Positions 23,992 through 33,501 of a DNA stretch of 64,000 nucleotides are shown here, piece after piece. Each line of letters opens with the position of its first letter. Position 1 is the first letter of the stretch. The stretch is from NCBI GenBank assembly GCA_041398225.1, contig JAWKVD010000003.1, forward strand, positions 1 to 64,000. Direction: 5' to 3'. The notes under the pieces were generated by a model. The model saw only the letters and a list, made by a program, of their open reading frames with translations, had not been told where the DNA came from and made no database searches. The position numbers were made by a program, and so were the translations under genes. The DNA is from JAWKVD01 sp041398225. Lineage in GTDB: Bacteria; Pseudomonadota; Alphaproteobacteria; Caulobacterales; Hyphomonadaceae.

Positions 23992-25347
23992 TTATTCCTT
24001 GGGGAATTCCAGCCGGTGCGTCGGGGAGGCGGACCAGATGGCCGCGCTGTCGAGATTGTCGGCGACGACAACCTTCGTCTCCAGATTGACGTGCTTCTGT
24101 CCCTTCACTTCGAAGAGCGCTTCAACGTCGGTCTGTTTGTCGATCAGGGAGGCCATGCGCGCGTTCGCGGCGCCGTTCACCAGCGAATCCGTAAGCCCCA
24201 TGAGGCCGGTGTCGCGCGCGCCCGCGAGAATCAGGAAGCGATTTCCCGAAGGACCGCTGAAGGATGAGAGCAGACCGTAGTCGCGGTACATGTTGTCGCC
24301 GGGCGCGGCGAGGAAGGCCTCGCTCAGATAGCGCCGCCCGGCCTTGCGGTCGACGATCTCGTCGTAGCTTTCGCCGATGCCGAAACGCGAGTGCTCGAAC
24401 ACCGGCCCCTTCAGGGCGCCGAGGCCGCTGATCAGCCCGAGGTAGAGGATGTCGTTGCTCTTGATCTGCTCGGGCGACAGTTCCGAGGCCAGCACCACGC
24501 GAACATTGCGGTGCTCCAGCACAGGAGCAAGGTCGGCGAGCGCATAGGCCGACGATGTCGGCAGGTATTGCAGGGACACGTCGGCGTAGCGGTCGTACTC
24601 CTTGGGGGAGACGAGGTACTTCTCCATCAGGTCGGCCTTGGAGTTGACCGAGAAGTCCCGCACCAGGCGCTTGAGGAACAGGCGATCTTCGTATTCGCCG
24701 AAGATGTAATAGTCCCCGACCACCACCAGAAGCGGACGCTCGCTCGCCATCAGGCTGGAGACCGGAGCGTTCGCCATCAGCGCCTTTTCGGCCGGGTTAT
24801 GGGCCGCCGGCGTGGCCGCCCACAGGGCGAAGTTGGCCAGCAAGGCCAGAATGCCGACCGCGAGGCCGCCTGCGGCCATGCTGCGCCAGTCCAGGCCCAT
24901 CTGGCGCGGGTCCAGCCATGCCGGCAGCCAGGGCGTGCGCCCGGGCTGTTCCGGGACGTTTTCGGGGTTGGCGTCGGAATTTGCGACAGCTTCGAGGCCT
25001 ACGAGCCGGTATTCGCCCTTCGGAATCGTCAGCCGGACACCCGACGGAGACGAATCGCGCAGGTAGAAATCGTCGAGCCGCTTGCGCAGACGGTGAACGT
25101 AAACGCGCGCGACGGGGTCGTCCCGGGTGGCGTCAGCCCCGGACTTTCCGAACACTTCTATTGCGATTTCGGCCTCTTTCGGGGGCGAATCGTTCCCGGA
25201 TCGCTCGGCGAGGTAGTCAAAAAGTTCAAGCAGCCTGCCGCCATTGCCCAGCGCGCCGCTCTCGCGCACGCGCGCGATCTCGGCCGCGGTAAGGCTGGCT
25301 GGCGCGGACTGTGTGGGTCCCGCCGTATGGTCGACTGCTGACGTCAT
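23992..25347 (-). CDS. Membrane-anchored winged-helix (ToxR/CadC-like) regulator
   Basis: A 451-aa protein. The N-terminal region (about 20-118) has a winged-helix pattern: LLELFDYLAERS, AIEVFGKSGADATRDDPVARVYVHRLRKRLDDFY, then IPKGEYRLVG, similar to OmpR/CadC DNA-binding domains. A single membrane helix (about 158-178, GGLAVGILALLANFALW) leads to a periplasmic domain of about 270 residues with no motif I recognise. Such one-component regulators sense periplasmic or envelope conditions. It stands 274 bp upstream of the surface lipoprotein gene on the same strand, so it may control the island alongside PhoB (inference). Start at 25347 has AAGGA just upstream. Confidence 0.78.
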   Translation of the reverse strand: MTSAVDHTAGPTQSAPASLTAAEIARVRESGALGNGGRLLELFDYLAERSGNDSPPKEAEIAIEVFGKSGADATRDDPVARVYVHRLRKRLDDFYLRDSSPSGVRLTIPKGEYRLVGLEAVANSDANPENVPEQPGRTPWLPAWLDPRQMGLDWRSMAAGGLAVGILALLANFALWAATPAAHNPAEKALMANAPVSSLMASERPLLVVVGDYYIFGEYEDRLFLKRLVRDFSVNSKADLMEKYLVSPKEYDRYADVSLQYLPTSSAYALADLAPVLEHRNVRVVLASELSPEQIKSNDILYLGLISGLGALKGPVFEHSRFGIGESYDEIVDRKAGRRYLSEAFLAAPGDNMYRDYGLLSSFSGPSGNRFLILAGARDTGLMGLTDSLVNGAANARMASLIDKQTDVEALFEVKGQKHVNLETKVVVADNLDSAAIWSASPTHRLEFPKE

Positions 25348-25497
25348 GGTTCCTTGATAAAGCAGAATTTGGATCGGGTCGCGAGTTCATACGCTCAATT
25401 CAGTGTGCACCCCGCATGATCCGGATCGCCCATATGGTGAATCACTTTGCTCTTTTGCCCGCTGACGCGTTTCATGCGGGCCGACGCAGCTGAAGGT

Positions 25498-26496
25498 ATG
25501 GGGGCCAGCGTGGGGCGCGACGAGCGCGACCAGAGGGGCGGCGGAGCGAAGCGCAACCGCAAATTGGCGGCTCGTTCCGGTTCCGTGGCGATCGTGGCCG
25601 CAGTCGGCGCGGCGATTGTCGCGGCGGGCGCGTCGTTTACCAACAGCACGGAATCCCTGGCGCGCCGTACGGCGGACGCCGAAGTCCTCAAGAACGACAC
25701 ATCGCTGGCCGCGGCGACGCCGGACGGGCGCGTTCGGACGAAAGGCCCGCGTGAACCGGGCGACGCTTTCATCTTCCGCAACTGGGCCCGCCTTTCGCAG
25801 GAGAGCTATTACCTCTCGCAGAACGTCAATCCATGGTCGGGGACCGGCGCGGGGTTTCGGCGCGATCATGTCGAGCGGCGTAAGGATCGCCTGATCCTGC
25901 ATCTCACCAGTCAGGCGGATCGCGGCAAGGATTTCAGCGGCGCCGAATTCCAGGTGAAGGGGTTCTACGGCTACGGCCGCTACGAGATCGTCATGCGCCC
26001 GCCCGGCGGGTCCGGCGCCTACTCGGCGTTCTTCACGCACACGGACGACTTCTTCAAGGATCCGCACGACGAGATCGATATCGAATTCCTTGGCCGCAAC
26101 ACGCGGCAGATGCATATCAACCACTTCACGGACAACCATTCCCACGGTTCCTACTACGCCAAGCTTCCCTTCGATTTCACCGACGGCTTCCACCTCTACG
26201 CGTTCGAGTGGTCGCCTGACGCGATCCGCTGGTATGCGGACGACCAGTTTCTTTATGAGGTCCGTGCGCCGGAAGCTCGGATTCCGGACCATGCGGGCCG
26301 AGTGATCACGAACATCATGACCGGATCGGACGCCGCCGTGGACTGGATGGGCAAGCGCGATTTCGGCGGCAGCGCCCAGGCCGAAATCCTGTGCATGTCG
26401 CACGTGCCGCTCGGCGTGACGGCGCCCGAATGCAGCGACGATCGCGATCTGCGGCGAATTCTGCGGAATGGCGGCGATGCGCCCCCGGCCGACTGA
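25498..26496 (+). CDS. Glycoside hydrolase family 16 protein, membrane-anchored or secreted
   Basis: A 332-aa predicted endo-glycanase. The GH16 catalytic motif is complete: DEIDIEFLG carries the nucleophile Glu, the assisting Asp and the acid/base Glu. Other family features include GYGRYEIVMRPPGG before it and FHLYAFEWSPDAIRWYAD after it. The N-terminus is a basic stretch followed by a hydrophobic helix (SVAIVAAVGAAIVAAGASF), so it is an anchor or an uncleaved-type signal. The start at 25498 was preferred; upstream ATGs at 25447 and 25474 lack ribosome sites. Next to a GT2 and a polymerase gene, it probably trims an exopolysaccharide, like ExoK-type enzymes (inference). Confidence 0.86.
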   Translation: MGASVGRDERDQRGGGAKRNRKLAARSGSVAIVAAVGAAIVAAGASFTNSTESLARRTADAEVLKNDTSLAAATPDGRVRTKGPREPGDAFIFRNWARLSQESYYLSQNVNPWSGTGAGFRRDHVERRKDRLILHLTSQADRGKDFSGAEFQVKGFYGYGRYEIVMRPPGGSGAYSAFFTHTDDFFKDPHDEIDIEFLGRNTRQMHINHFTDNHSHGSYYAKLPFDFTDGFHLYAFEWSPDAIRWYADDQFLYEVRAPEARIPDHAGRVITNIMTGSDAAVDWMGKRDFGGSAQAEILCMSHVPLGVTAPECSDDRDLRRILRNGGDAPPAD

Positions 26497-26519
26497 CCGC
26501 CTCGAAAGCGGCCTTCGGA

Positions 26520-27503
26520 TCAAGCGCTCTTAAGCTTGCGTTGCACGCGTTCGCCGACCGATCTCGCCAAATGCCGGAAAGTGAATGGCGCCGATCCAGG
26601 ATCGGAGGTCAGAAGTTGAACGAAGCCGCCGATGCGGCGCGCCTTCAGCATGTCCAGAGACTGCATGAACTGATGCACGGCGCGCAGGCGCTTTCCGCGA
26701 ACTTCCAGAATCTGCAGCGTGTCGGCTGAGAGGTCGGTTTCGTGCGCGGTGCGGAATTTCGCCTCGGCGGCAAGCCATGCGGCGGAGTGTTCGGCGGTCA
26801 TGCGGTGTGAGGTCGAGCCTTCGGCGCGCTGGTAGACGTATCCGGGCTGGGGCAGGTAGCGCATGGCGGCGCCGTCTGCGAGCAGATGGGCGACGAGATA
26901 ATAGTCTTCGCTGTTGCGGAGCGCCGGATCGTAGCGAAGCCCTGTGCGCTTGAGCGCGGAGGCCCGGAATAGCGGCTTGAGATAGCCGAGGCAGGCCTCG
27001 CCGCTGAAGGGCATATTCCACGCAACATAGTCGGCCAGGGTTATCGTGCGTTCCCGGTCGAATGGCGCCTTGCCGAGAAACGGGCGGTCGTCTGGAAGGC
27101 CTCCGGACTGCGTGTCCCGCGTTTCGAGCATGTCGTCGACTACGATGTCCGCGCCAGTCGTTGTGGCGTGGGCGACCAGACGCGCGAGGCGGTCGGGTTT
27201 CATGGCGTCGTCGGCGTCCAGGACAGCGATGAAGCGTCCCCTGGCGAGGTCGATGGCGCGATTGCGCGCCGCCGACGGACCGCCATTGGTTTCGAGACGG
27301 TCGACGCGGAGGCGCGGTTCGTCTGTCGCCAGCCGTTTGAGGGTTTCGAATGTTGCGTCGGGCGATGCGTCGTCAACGGCGACGACCTCGACGCTGACGC
27401 CCTCGCTTGCGAGCGCGGAGCGGATGGCGTGTTCGATGAAGCCGGCGGCTTTCCATGCCGGCATGATCACGCTGACGTCGAGATCGTTGTCGCCGTCGTT
27501 CAT
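26520..27503 (-). CDS. Family 2 glycosyltransferase
   Basis: A 327-aa cytoplasmic inverting glycosyltransferase of the GT-A fold. Motifs: VSVIMPAWKAAGFIEHAIRS at the N-terminus, VVAVDDASPD, GGPSAARNRAIDLARG, and the metal-binding VLDADDA (about residue 96). There is no membrane helix. The donor and acceptor sugars cannot be read from sequence. It overlaps the upstream polymerase gene by ATGA and is convergent with the GH16 gene (23 bp apart), forming a small polysaccharide locus. Confidence 0.92.
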   Translation of the reverse strand: MNDGDNDLDVSVIMPAWKAAGFIEHAIRSALASEGVSVEVVAVDDASPDATFETLKRLATDEPRLRVDRLETNGGPSAARNRAIDLARGRFIAVLDADDAMKPDRLARLVAHATTTGADIVVDDMLETRDTQSGGLPDDRPFLGKAPFDRERTITLADYVAWNMPFSGEACLGYLKPLFRASALKRTGLRYDPALRNSEDYYLVAHLLADGAAMRYLPQPGYVYQRAEGSTSHRMTAEHSAAWLAAEAKFRTAHETDLSADTLQILEVRGKRLRAVHQFMQSLDMLKARRIGGFVQLLTSDPGSAPFTFRHLARSVGERVQRKLKSA

Positions 27504-28843
27504 CGATCAGGAGGCTGTCGCCAGAGTGAATCCGGGCCGTCGATGGCGACCGCGTCCTGCATCGGGCGCATGCCCCGCATCGCGCCGGCCAGAAGCGTGA
27601 CCAGAGAGCCGCCGAAGTCCGAACAGATATCGGTCTCGGTGTTGGTTCGCACCGCGATCAGCATCACGAAGAAGAGGAAGTAGGCGTTGTAGATCGACTG
27701 GTCGCGGAACCAGCTTCGGGCGGCCGCATAGATGGCCCAGAAGACGAAGAAGATGGTGGCGAAGTAGCCCGGATATCCGAACTGAACGCCATATTCGAGA
27801 TAGGCGTTGTGGAAGGTGAGCTGCACCCACTTCTTGTAGCCGAGCGTGGTCTGCAGCGACACGGCGTCGCCGTTCTGTGGGTTCCAGAAGCCGCCCGGAC
27901 CGACGCCGGTCCATGGATTGTCGGACAGAACGCGCTCGCCATACGCCCAGATGTAGGTTCGCGCGGACAGCGTGCGGTCCTTGCCGAGAACGTCGAGCAT
28001 GGAGCCGTACAGGTCGATATGCAGGATGGCGATCAGGATGAAGATCGCCAACAGCGTCAGCATCAGGCCGAACACGACGATGAGCGACCGCATATGCGGA
28101 ACGCCGCTCGCGGGCTTCCAGACGAACGAATAGAACAAAAGGCCGGACGATGAGGCCGCGACGAAGGCCAGCGTTGTCGCCGACTGGCTGATCAGGATCA
28201 GGTAGGCGGCCATGCCGGTTGCGCCGAATGCGAGAAGACGCATCGGCATCGACGAGCGGCGGTCCAGCGCCAGCACGAGCGCGGACAGGTAGAGGAAGAA
28301 CATGTGCAGGGCGAAGTAGTTCTTGTGCCCGAAAACGCCCGTCGCCGCGCCCTGGTTGGTCTCGCCGAAATTCGGGTTCATGACGCAGAGCACGCCCGCG
28401 ACCAGTTCGACGAAGAAGTAGGTCAGGATGATGTTCTTCGGGCGATAGCGCGTTGCGATGTAGGCGCCGACCAGAATGGTCGCAATCATCAGGACGAACT
28501 TGTTCACCGAGGCGGAGGGGTTCGCGTTCCACAACGCCGAGGCCAGCGCGAGCGCGGGCAGAACGAAGACCGGCCATGACCGCATCAATGTCGGCCAGAT
28601 CACCGATATGTTGAGGACGACGCCCGCCGCCATGTACAGAACGACGAGATAGCGCGCCGGGCCGGCGAGCGGCGCGAGCGGCGCCAGGCCGGGGATGAGC
28701 TCAAAGACGAAAGTGGTCAGCACCACCCACGCCGCCAGCGCGTAGGGATCGGCGCGCCGCATGAGGACGGCGAGCTGCTCCATCGGAGTCTGGAAACTCC
28801 TCAGGTCGCGTCGTTCCATCGTTTCCATCGACGGATTGGCCAT
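27500..28843 (-). CDS. O-antigen polymerase / ligase family membrane protein (Wzy_C)
   Basis: A 447-aa polytopic membrane protein with about 10-12 hydrophobic helices and a long periplasmic loop. The loop holds the Wzy_C signature: LSARTYIWAYGERVLSDNPW, then GVGPGGFW, and HNAYLEYGVQFGY with the conserved His. Such proteins polymerise or transfer lipid-linked glycans in the periplasm; polymerase versus ligase cannot be told. The start is uncertain: the ATG at 28843 was taken, but the ATG at 28921 adds 26 residues rich in Pro and Arg and is close to a candidate promoter. The 3' end overlaps the GT2 start by ATGA. Confidence 0.88.
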   Translation of the reverse strand: MANPSMETMERRDLRSFQTPMEQLAVLMRRADPYALAAWVVLTTFVFELIPGLAPLAPLAGPARYLVVLYMAAGVVLNISVIWPTLMRSWPVFVLPALALASALWNANPSASVNKFVLMIATILVGAYIATRYRPKNIILTYFFVELVAGVLCVMNPNFGETNQGAATGVFGHKNYFALHMFFLYLSALVLALDRRSSMPMRLLAFGATGMAAYLILISQSATTLAFVAASSSGLLFYSFVWKPASGVPHMRSLIVVFGLMLTLLAIFILIAILHIDLYGSMLDVLGKDRTLSARTYIWAYGERVLSDNPWTGVGPGGFWNPQNGDAVSLQTTLGYKKWVQLTFHNAYLEYGVQFGYPGYFATIFFVFWAIYAAARSWFRDQSIYNAYFLFFVMLIAVRTNTETDICSDFGGSLVTLLAGAMRGMRPMQDAVAIDGPDSLWRQPPDR

Positions 28844-28945
28844 CAAACAGTCCAATGAGGCGGGCGATAGCGCCCGAGGCGGCGGTTGGCGGGCTGGCGA
28901 ACGATGTTCGGACCGCACCATGGGTCCAGAAAGTTAACAGCAATC

Positions 28946-28973
28946 TTCATACCAAAGGCGTGCGGGATGGCAA
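28946..28973 (-). promoter_or_regulatory. Candidate promoter of the polysaccharide operon
   Basis: Minus-strand TTGCCA (28973-28968) and TATGAA (28951-28946) with a 16-bp spacer resemble -35 and -10 elements. They lie upstream of both candidate starts of the polymerase gene. Pattern match only. Confidence 0.3.
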
Positions 28974-29156
28974 AAACTCGCTCGCCGGACGGGCGAACTT
29001 GTCCTGAGCGTTTTCGCGTCTTTCTCGGGCGCGCTCTGCGTGCCTGCTGTCGCGTTCCGGGACAATGGGCCGGGACCTGTCAGCCGACCTGTTGCTCACC
29101 CGACGATCGCGATGCGAATGCGGGCGCGGCTTTTCCCGCACGCCGGACAAAACAAA

Positions 29157-29180
29157 AGCCCCGCCGGTTCGGGCGGGGCT
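29157..29180 (-). terminator. Rho-independent terminator of efp
   Basis: 9-bp perfect stem AGCCCCGCC / GGCGGGGCT with a 6-base loop. On the minus strand it is followed by TTTGTTTT. It lies 27 bp after the efp stop codon. Confidence 0.88.
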
Positions 29181-29206
29181 CTCGCAATCCGGAATATCTG
29201 GGGTGT

Positions 29207-29779
29207 CTAGTCCTTGGCGCGTTCCTGATAGGCGCCGTCCTCGGTGTTCACGATGACGCGGGTGCCTGTGCCGATGTGCGGCGGAACCATGATGCGGGCG
29301 CCGTTGGACAGGATGGCGGGCTTGTACGAGCCCGATGCGGTCTGACCTTTCACAACCGGCTCGGTCTCGGTGATCTCGAACGTCACCCGTTGCGGCAGCT
29401 CGATCGAGACCGGCGCGCCTTCATACATCATCAGGAAGCATTCCATGTTCTCGGTCAGCCACTGGGCCTGATCGCCGATCATGTCTTCATGTACGGGCAC
29501 CTGTTCGAAATTGTCCGGGTTCATGAAGATGTAGTTCTGCTCGTCCTTGTAGAGGTAGGTGTGCTTGACCTCTTCGACGAACGCCTTCTCGAGGCCTTCG
29601 GTGGTCTTCACCGTCTCCACCACTTTGACGCCGTCCGAAATACGGCGCATCTCGATGGTCGTGGTCGGCGTGCCTTTCCCCGGACGGAAGTTTTCAGCCT
29701 TGAGGACGGTATAAAGCTTGCCGTCCGTATGCTCGATCACGTTGCCCTTGCGGACGTTGCTGGCGATGACTTTAACCAA
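29207..29779 (-). CDS. efp: Elongation factor P (TTG start)
   Basis: A 190-aa translation factor that rescues ribosomes stalled at polyproline. It begins MVKVIASNVRKGNVI (initiator decoded from TTG at 29779), with AAAAGG 8 bp upstream; no ATG fits the family N-terminus. The KOW-like domain I carries the modification loop RPGKGTP with Lys35, the residue beta-lysylated by EpmA. Two OB domains follow, ending GTRVIVNTEDGAYQERAKD. It is divergent from epmA across 133 bp, so factor and modifying enzyme probably share a control region. It is of normal length. Confidence 0.95.
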   Translation of the reverse strand: MVKVIASNVRKGNVIEHTDGKLYTVLKAENFRPGKGTPTTTIEMRRISDGVKVVETVKTTEGLEKAFVEEVKHTYLYKDEQNYIFMNPDNFEQVPVHEDMIGDQAQWLTENMECFLMMYEGAPVSIELPQRVTFEITETEPVVKGQTASGSYKPAILSNGARIMVPPHIGTGTRVIVNTEDGAYQERAKD

Positions 29780-29912
29780 GGGACGCGCCTTTTCGTGGGG
29801 CCGGGGACGCAAATCGTCTCTGTCCGGCGGGGGTGTTCACAAGCTGCGAGGTCATACAGGCAGCTGCGTTTGGGGCCAAGCCCCCGGCGGAATGTCGGAG
29901 TAGAGTGCGAAA

Positions 29913-30971
29913 ATGGCGGGCAACCGCATCATGATGACCCCCTGGTGGGACAAGGGACGCCATATCGACCGGCGGCCCTATCTCATAGCTCGCAGCCGCA
30001 TCCGCGCGGCGATCAGGGCCTGGTTCGAGGGCGAGGGGTTCGTCGAGGTCGAGTGCGGGGCGCTTCAGGCCTCCCCGGGGAACGAGGCCCATCTGCACGC
30101 TTTCGAGACCCGGTTTTACCCGGAAAGCGGGCCGGAAGCCGGCGATCCGGGGCGCAGGCTCTATCTGCACACATCGCCTGAATTCGCCTGCAAGAAACTG
30201 CTGGCGGCCGGAGAGGCGCGGATTTTCGACTTCGCGCGGGCTTACCGGAACCGGGAGACCGGACCGCTGCACTCGCCGGAATTCACCATGCTGGAATGGT
30301 ATCGCGCCTACGCTCCGTGGGACGCGGTCATCGCCGACACGCTGGAGATCGCCCGCCAGGCGGTCTGGGTGATCGGCTCGCCCTATCTTCGCTGGCGGAA
30401 CGTCGCGTGCGATCCGGCTCTGGAGCCCGACCGTCTGACATTGACCGAAGCGTTCGCGCGCTACACCGGGATTGTCCTGCCATTGGTGCTGGACGACCGC
30501 GACGCCTTCGCCGCCGCCGTGGCGGACATCGGCATGCGCACCACGGCCAACGACAGCTGGTCCGATATCTTCAGCCGGGTTCTGGTCGAGCGGATCGAAC
30601 CGAAACTGGGGCAGGGGCGCCTGACGGTGCTGTGCGAGTATCCGGCGAGCGAGGCCGCGCTGGCGCGACCGCTTCCGTCCGATCCGCGTTTCGCGGAGCG
30701 TTTCGAACTCTATGCCTGCGGCGTGGAGCTGGCGAACGGTTTCGGCGAGTTGACCGATCCGGACGAGCAGCGCCGCCGCTTCGAGGCGGAGATGGACCTC
30801 AAACAGCGCACCTATGGCGAGCGTTACCCGCTGGACGAAGAGTTTCTTGCGGCCCTCGGCCGGATGCCGCCTGCTTCGGGGGTGGCGCTGGGCTTTGACC
30901 GGCTGGTGATGCTGGCTTCCGGCGCACGCACGATCTCGGACGTGCTCTGGACGCCGTGGCCGGGCGCCTGA
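29913..30971 (+). CDS. epmA: EF-P lysine ligase EpmA (GenX/PoxA)
   Basis: A 352-aa class II lysyl-tRNA-synthetase paralogue that attaches beta-lysine to EF-P. Class II motifs are present: motif 2 FDFARAYRNRETGPLHSPEFTM and motif 3 GVALGFDRLVML near the C-terminus, and it lacks the anticodon-binding domain of LysS. It starts at the ATG at 29913, with ATGs at 29931 and 29934 also possible. Its neighbours efp (divergent) and epmB (downstream) complete the pathway: EpmB makes (R)-beta-lysine and EpmA ligates it to the efp Lys35 site. Confidence 0.95.
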   Translation: MAGNRIMMTPWWDKGRHIDRRPYLIARSRIRAAIRAWFEGEGFVEVECGALQASPGNEAHLHAFETRFYPESGPEAGDPGRRLYLHTSPEFACKKLLAAGEARIFDFARAYRNRETGPLHSPEFTMLEWYRAYAPWDAVIADTLEIARQAVWVIGSPYLRWRNVACDPALEPDRLTLTEAFARYTGIVLPLVLDDRDAFAAAVADIGMRTTANDSWSDIFSRVLVERIEPKLGQGRLTVLCEYPASEAALARPLPSDPRFAERFELYACGVELANGFGELTDPDEQRRRFEAEMDLKQRTYGERYPLDEEFLAALGRMPPASGVALGFDRLVMLASGARTISDVLWTPWPGA

Positions 30972-31071
30972 GGGTGATCTCCCTTGCGTGAATGTGGGAG
31001 TGCGGTCACGGTGCGGCGCGGACCGTTCGGCCCGCCACACGCTGGCCCGCCACACGCAGGAAAGACACCCC

Positions 31072-31512
31072 ATGCGCCATCGCCTTGCCGTCGTCGCGAC
31101 CCTCGCCGTCCTCGGCGCCGCCTTGCCGGTTACGGGGTGCGCCAGCCTGGAGCCGGAGCCCTGCACGCAAGACTGGGTCGACTGGAAGAAGGACCGCATC
31201 CTTTCGGCTTTCGCGCGCGATCATGTCGGGGATATCGGTTTCGTGCGCGACATATCGGATGTTCTGGATTCCGGTCAGCCGTCGGGTGTCATCGCTCTGC
31301 GTCTGGCCGCGGCGGCGCCGCGCGTCGGCCGGCTGGTTACGGACTTCACCGACCGGGCGGTTCCGGAGGTGCGCTCTGCGATCGCCCAGTGCGGAACCGG
31401 GCCTCGGGCCGGGGAGCTGTTTGCGGACATGCTGCGCAAAGAGGGCGTGGACGAGAACACGCTCGCCTGGGTGCAGACGCTCAGCGTGCTGATGGACAAC
31501 GGCGCGACCTAG
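31072..31512 (+). CDS. Small lipoprotein of unknown function between epmA and epmB
   Basis: A 146-aa protein with a signal peptide ending at lipobox VTGC (Cys about 21), preceded by a good ribosome site (AGGAAAG) for the ATG at 31072. The mature part is mainly helical: CTQDWVDWKKDRILSAFARDH, then repeated hydrophobic/charged helices, with two more Cys (PEPC and AIAQC) that may pair. No family recognised. It sits in the EF-P modification cluster but, as an envelope protein, need not be functionally linked. Confidence 0.75.
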   Translation: MRHRLAVVATLAVLGAALPVTGCASLEPEPCTQDWVDWKKDRILSAFARDHVGDIGFVRDISDVLDSGQPSGVIALRLAAAAPRVGRLVTDFTDRAVPEVRSAIAQCGTGPRAGELFADMLRKEGVDENTLAWVQTLSVLMDNGAT

Positions 31513-31567
31513 CGCGATAGAGGGCGCGCATCGTCCGGCGCCGGACGAGGAAATCGGGCAGGGAGCC

Positions 31568-32644
31568 ATGCGCATTCTTCGTCAACCCGGCATGCCGCCA
31601 GAGCGCCGGACATTGCGGTCGCTCGATGCGCTGCAGGCGGAGGGGCTGTCAGGGTTCGGCGATGACGGCGAGGTGGCGCGGGTCGCCGACCGATACGCCA
31701 TCGCGCTGACGCCGCATCTTCTGGACCAGATCGATCGGGCGGACCCGGAGCGAGATCCGATTGCGCGCCAGTTCGTTCCGGACGGTCGCGAGCTTGAGGA
31801 GACATCGTTCGAACGCGCGGACCCTATTGGCGATCACGCCCATGAGCCGGTTCCGGGACTGGTTCACCGTCATCGCGACCGCGTGCTGCTCAAGATTGTT
31901 TCGGTGTGCCCGGTCTATTGCCGTTTCTGCTTCCGGCGCGAAATGGTCGGGCCCGGCAAGGAGCAGGGGCTGGGTCCCGATCAGCTCGACGTGGCGCTCG
32001 ACTATATCGAGCGTCACCCGGAAATCTGGGAAGTCATTCTGACCGGCGGCGATCCGTTCATGCTGTCCGGCAGACGGGCGGAGGCGGTTACACGACGGAT
32101 CGAGGCGATCGATCATGTGAAGGTCGTTCGCTGGCATACCCGCATGCCGGTGGCGGACCCTGAGCGCATAACGCCGGGCTTCGTCGCCAGCATTCGCAGC
32201 CGCTCCAAATCGGTGTTCGTGGCGGTGCATGTGAACCATGTGCGGGAGCTGACGGCCGAGGCGCGCGCCGCCTGCGCGCGCATGGCCGACGCCGGGATCG
32301 CGCTGGTGTCGCAAAGCGTGTTGCTGAAGGGCGTGAACGACAGCATCGAGGCGTTGTCCGATCTGATGCGCGGGCTCGTCGAGGCGCGCATCAAGCCCTA
32401 CTACCTGCATCATCTGGATGCGGCGCCCGGCACGTCTCATTTCCGGGTGACGGTTGATCGGGGGCGGGAGCTGGTGCGCCAGTTGCGGGCGGAGGTCTCG
32501 GGGCTCGCGCAGCCGACCTATGTGATCGACATTCCGGGCGGCGTCTCGAAGGCCGTGGCGGCGCTCTCGGATGTGGAGACACGCGACGGGGGCGTTCAGG
32601 TGCGCGGCGCGGACGACGTTTGGCGCGCCTATTCCGAGAAATGA
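31568..32644 (+). CDS. epmB: EF-P beta-lysylation protein EpmB (lysine 2,3-aminomutase-like radical SAM)
   Basis: A 358-aa radical SAM, PLP-dependent aminomutase converting (S)-alpha-lysine to (R)-beta-lysine. The 4Fe-4S cluster motif is CPVYCRFC (Cys114, Cys118, Cys121). SAM-binding LTGGDPFML follows, and the C-terminal part has YYLHHLDAAPGTSHF as in the KAM family. Size and context fit EpmB rather than the longer clostridial lysine aminomutases. Start at 31568 with GGGAG just upstream. It is downstream of epmA and a lipoprotein gene and upstream of a dioxygenase gene (62 bp). Confidence 0.93.
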   Translation: MRILRQPGMPPERRTLRSLDALQAEGLSGFGDDGEVARVADRYAIALTPHLLDQIDRADPERDPIARQFVPDGRELEETSFERADPIGDHAHEPVPGLVHRHRDRVLLKIVSVCPVYCRFCFRREMVGPGKEQGLGPDQLDVALDYIERHPEIWEVILTGGDPFMLSGRRAEAVTRRIEAIDHVKVVRWHTRMPVADPERITPGFVASIRSRSKSVFVAVHVNHVRELTAEARAACARMADAGIALVSQSVLLKGVNDSIEALSDLMRGLVEARIKPYYLHHLDAAPGTSHFRVTVDRGRELVRQLRAEVSGLAQPTYVIDIPGGVSKAVAALSDVETRDGGVQVRGADDVWRAYSEK

Positions 32645-32706
32645 GCCGGCGGCGCTGACAGTCCGCCCGCTTCGTTCCTATATCTTCGTCCTGTTCCTGA
32701 GCTGGT

Positions 32707-33489
<783 letters not shown>

Positions 33490-33501
33490 AGCGAGGATAT
33501 C

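Larger units (their letters stand above)
28844..29206. other. 363-bp intergenic stretch between wzy-like gene and efp
   Basis: It holds the efp terminator (29157-29180) at one end and a possible promoter for the polymerase gene (28946-28973) at the other. Between about 28980 and 29150 I see no supported gene. If the polymerase starts at 28921 instead of 28843, the gap is correspondingly shorter. Confidence 0.6.
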
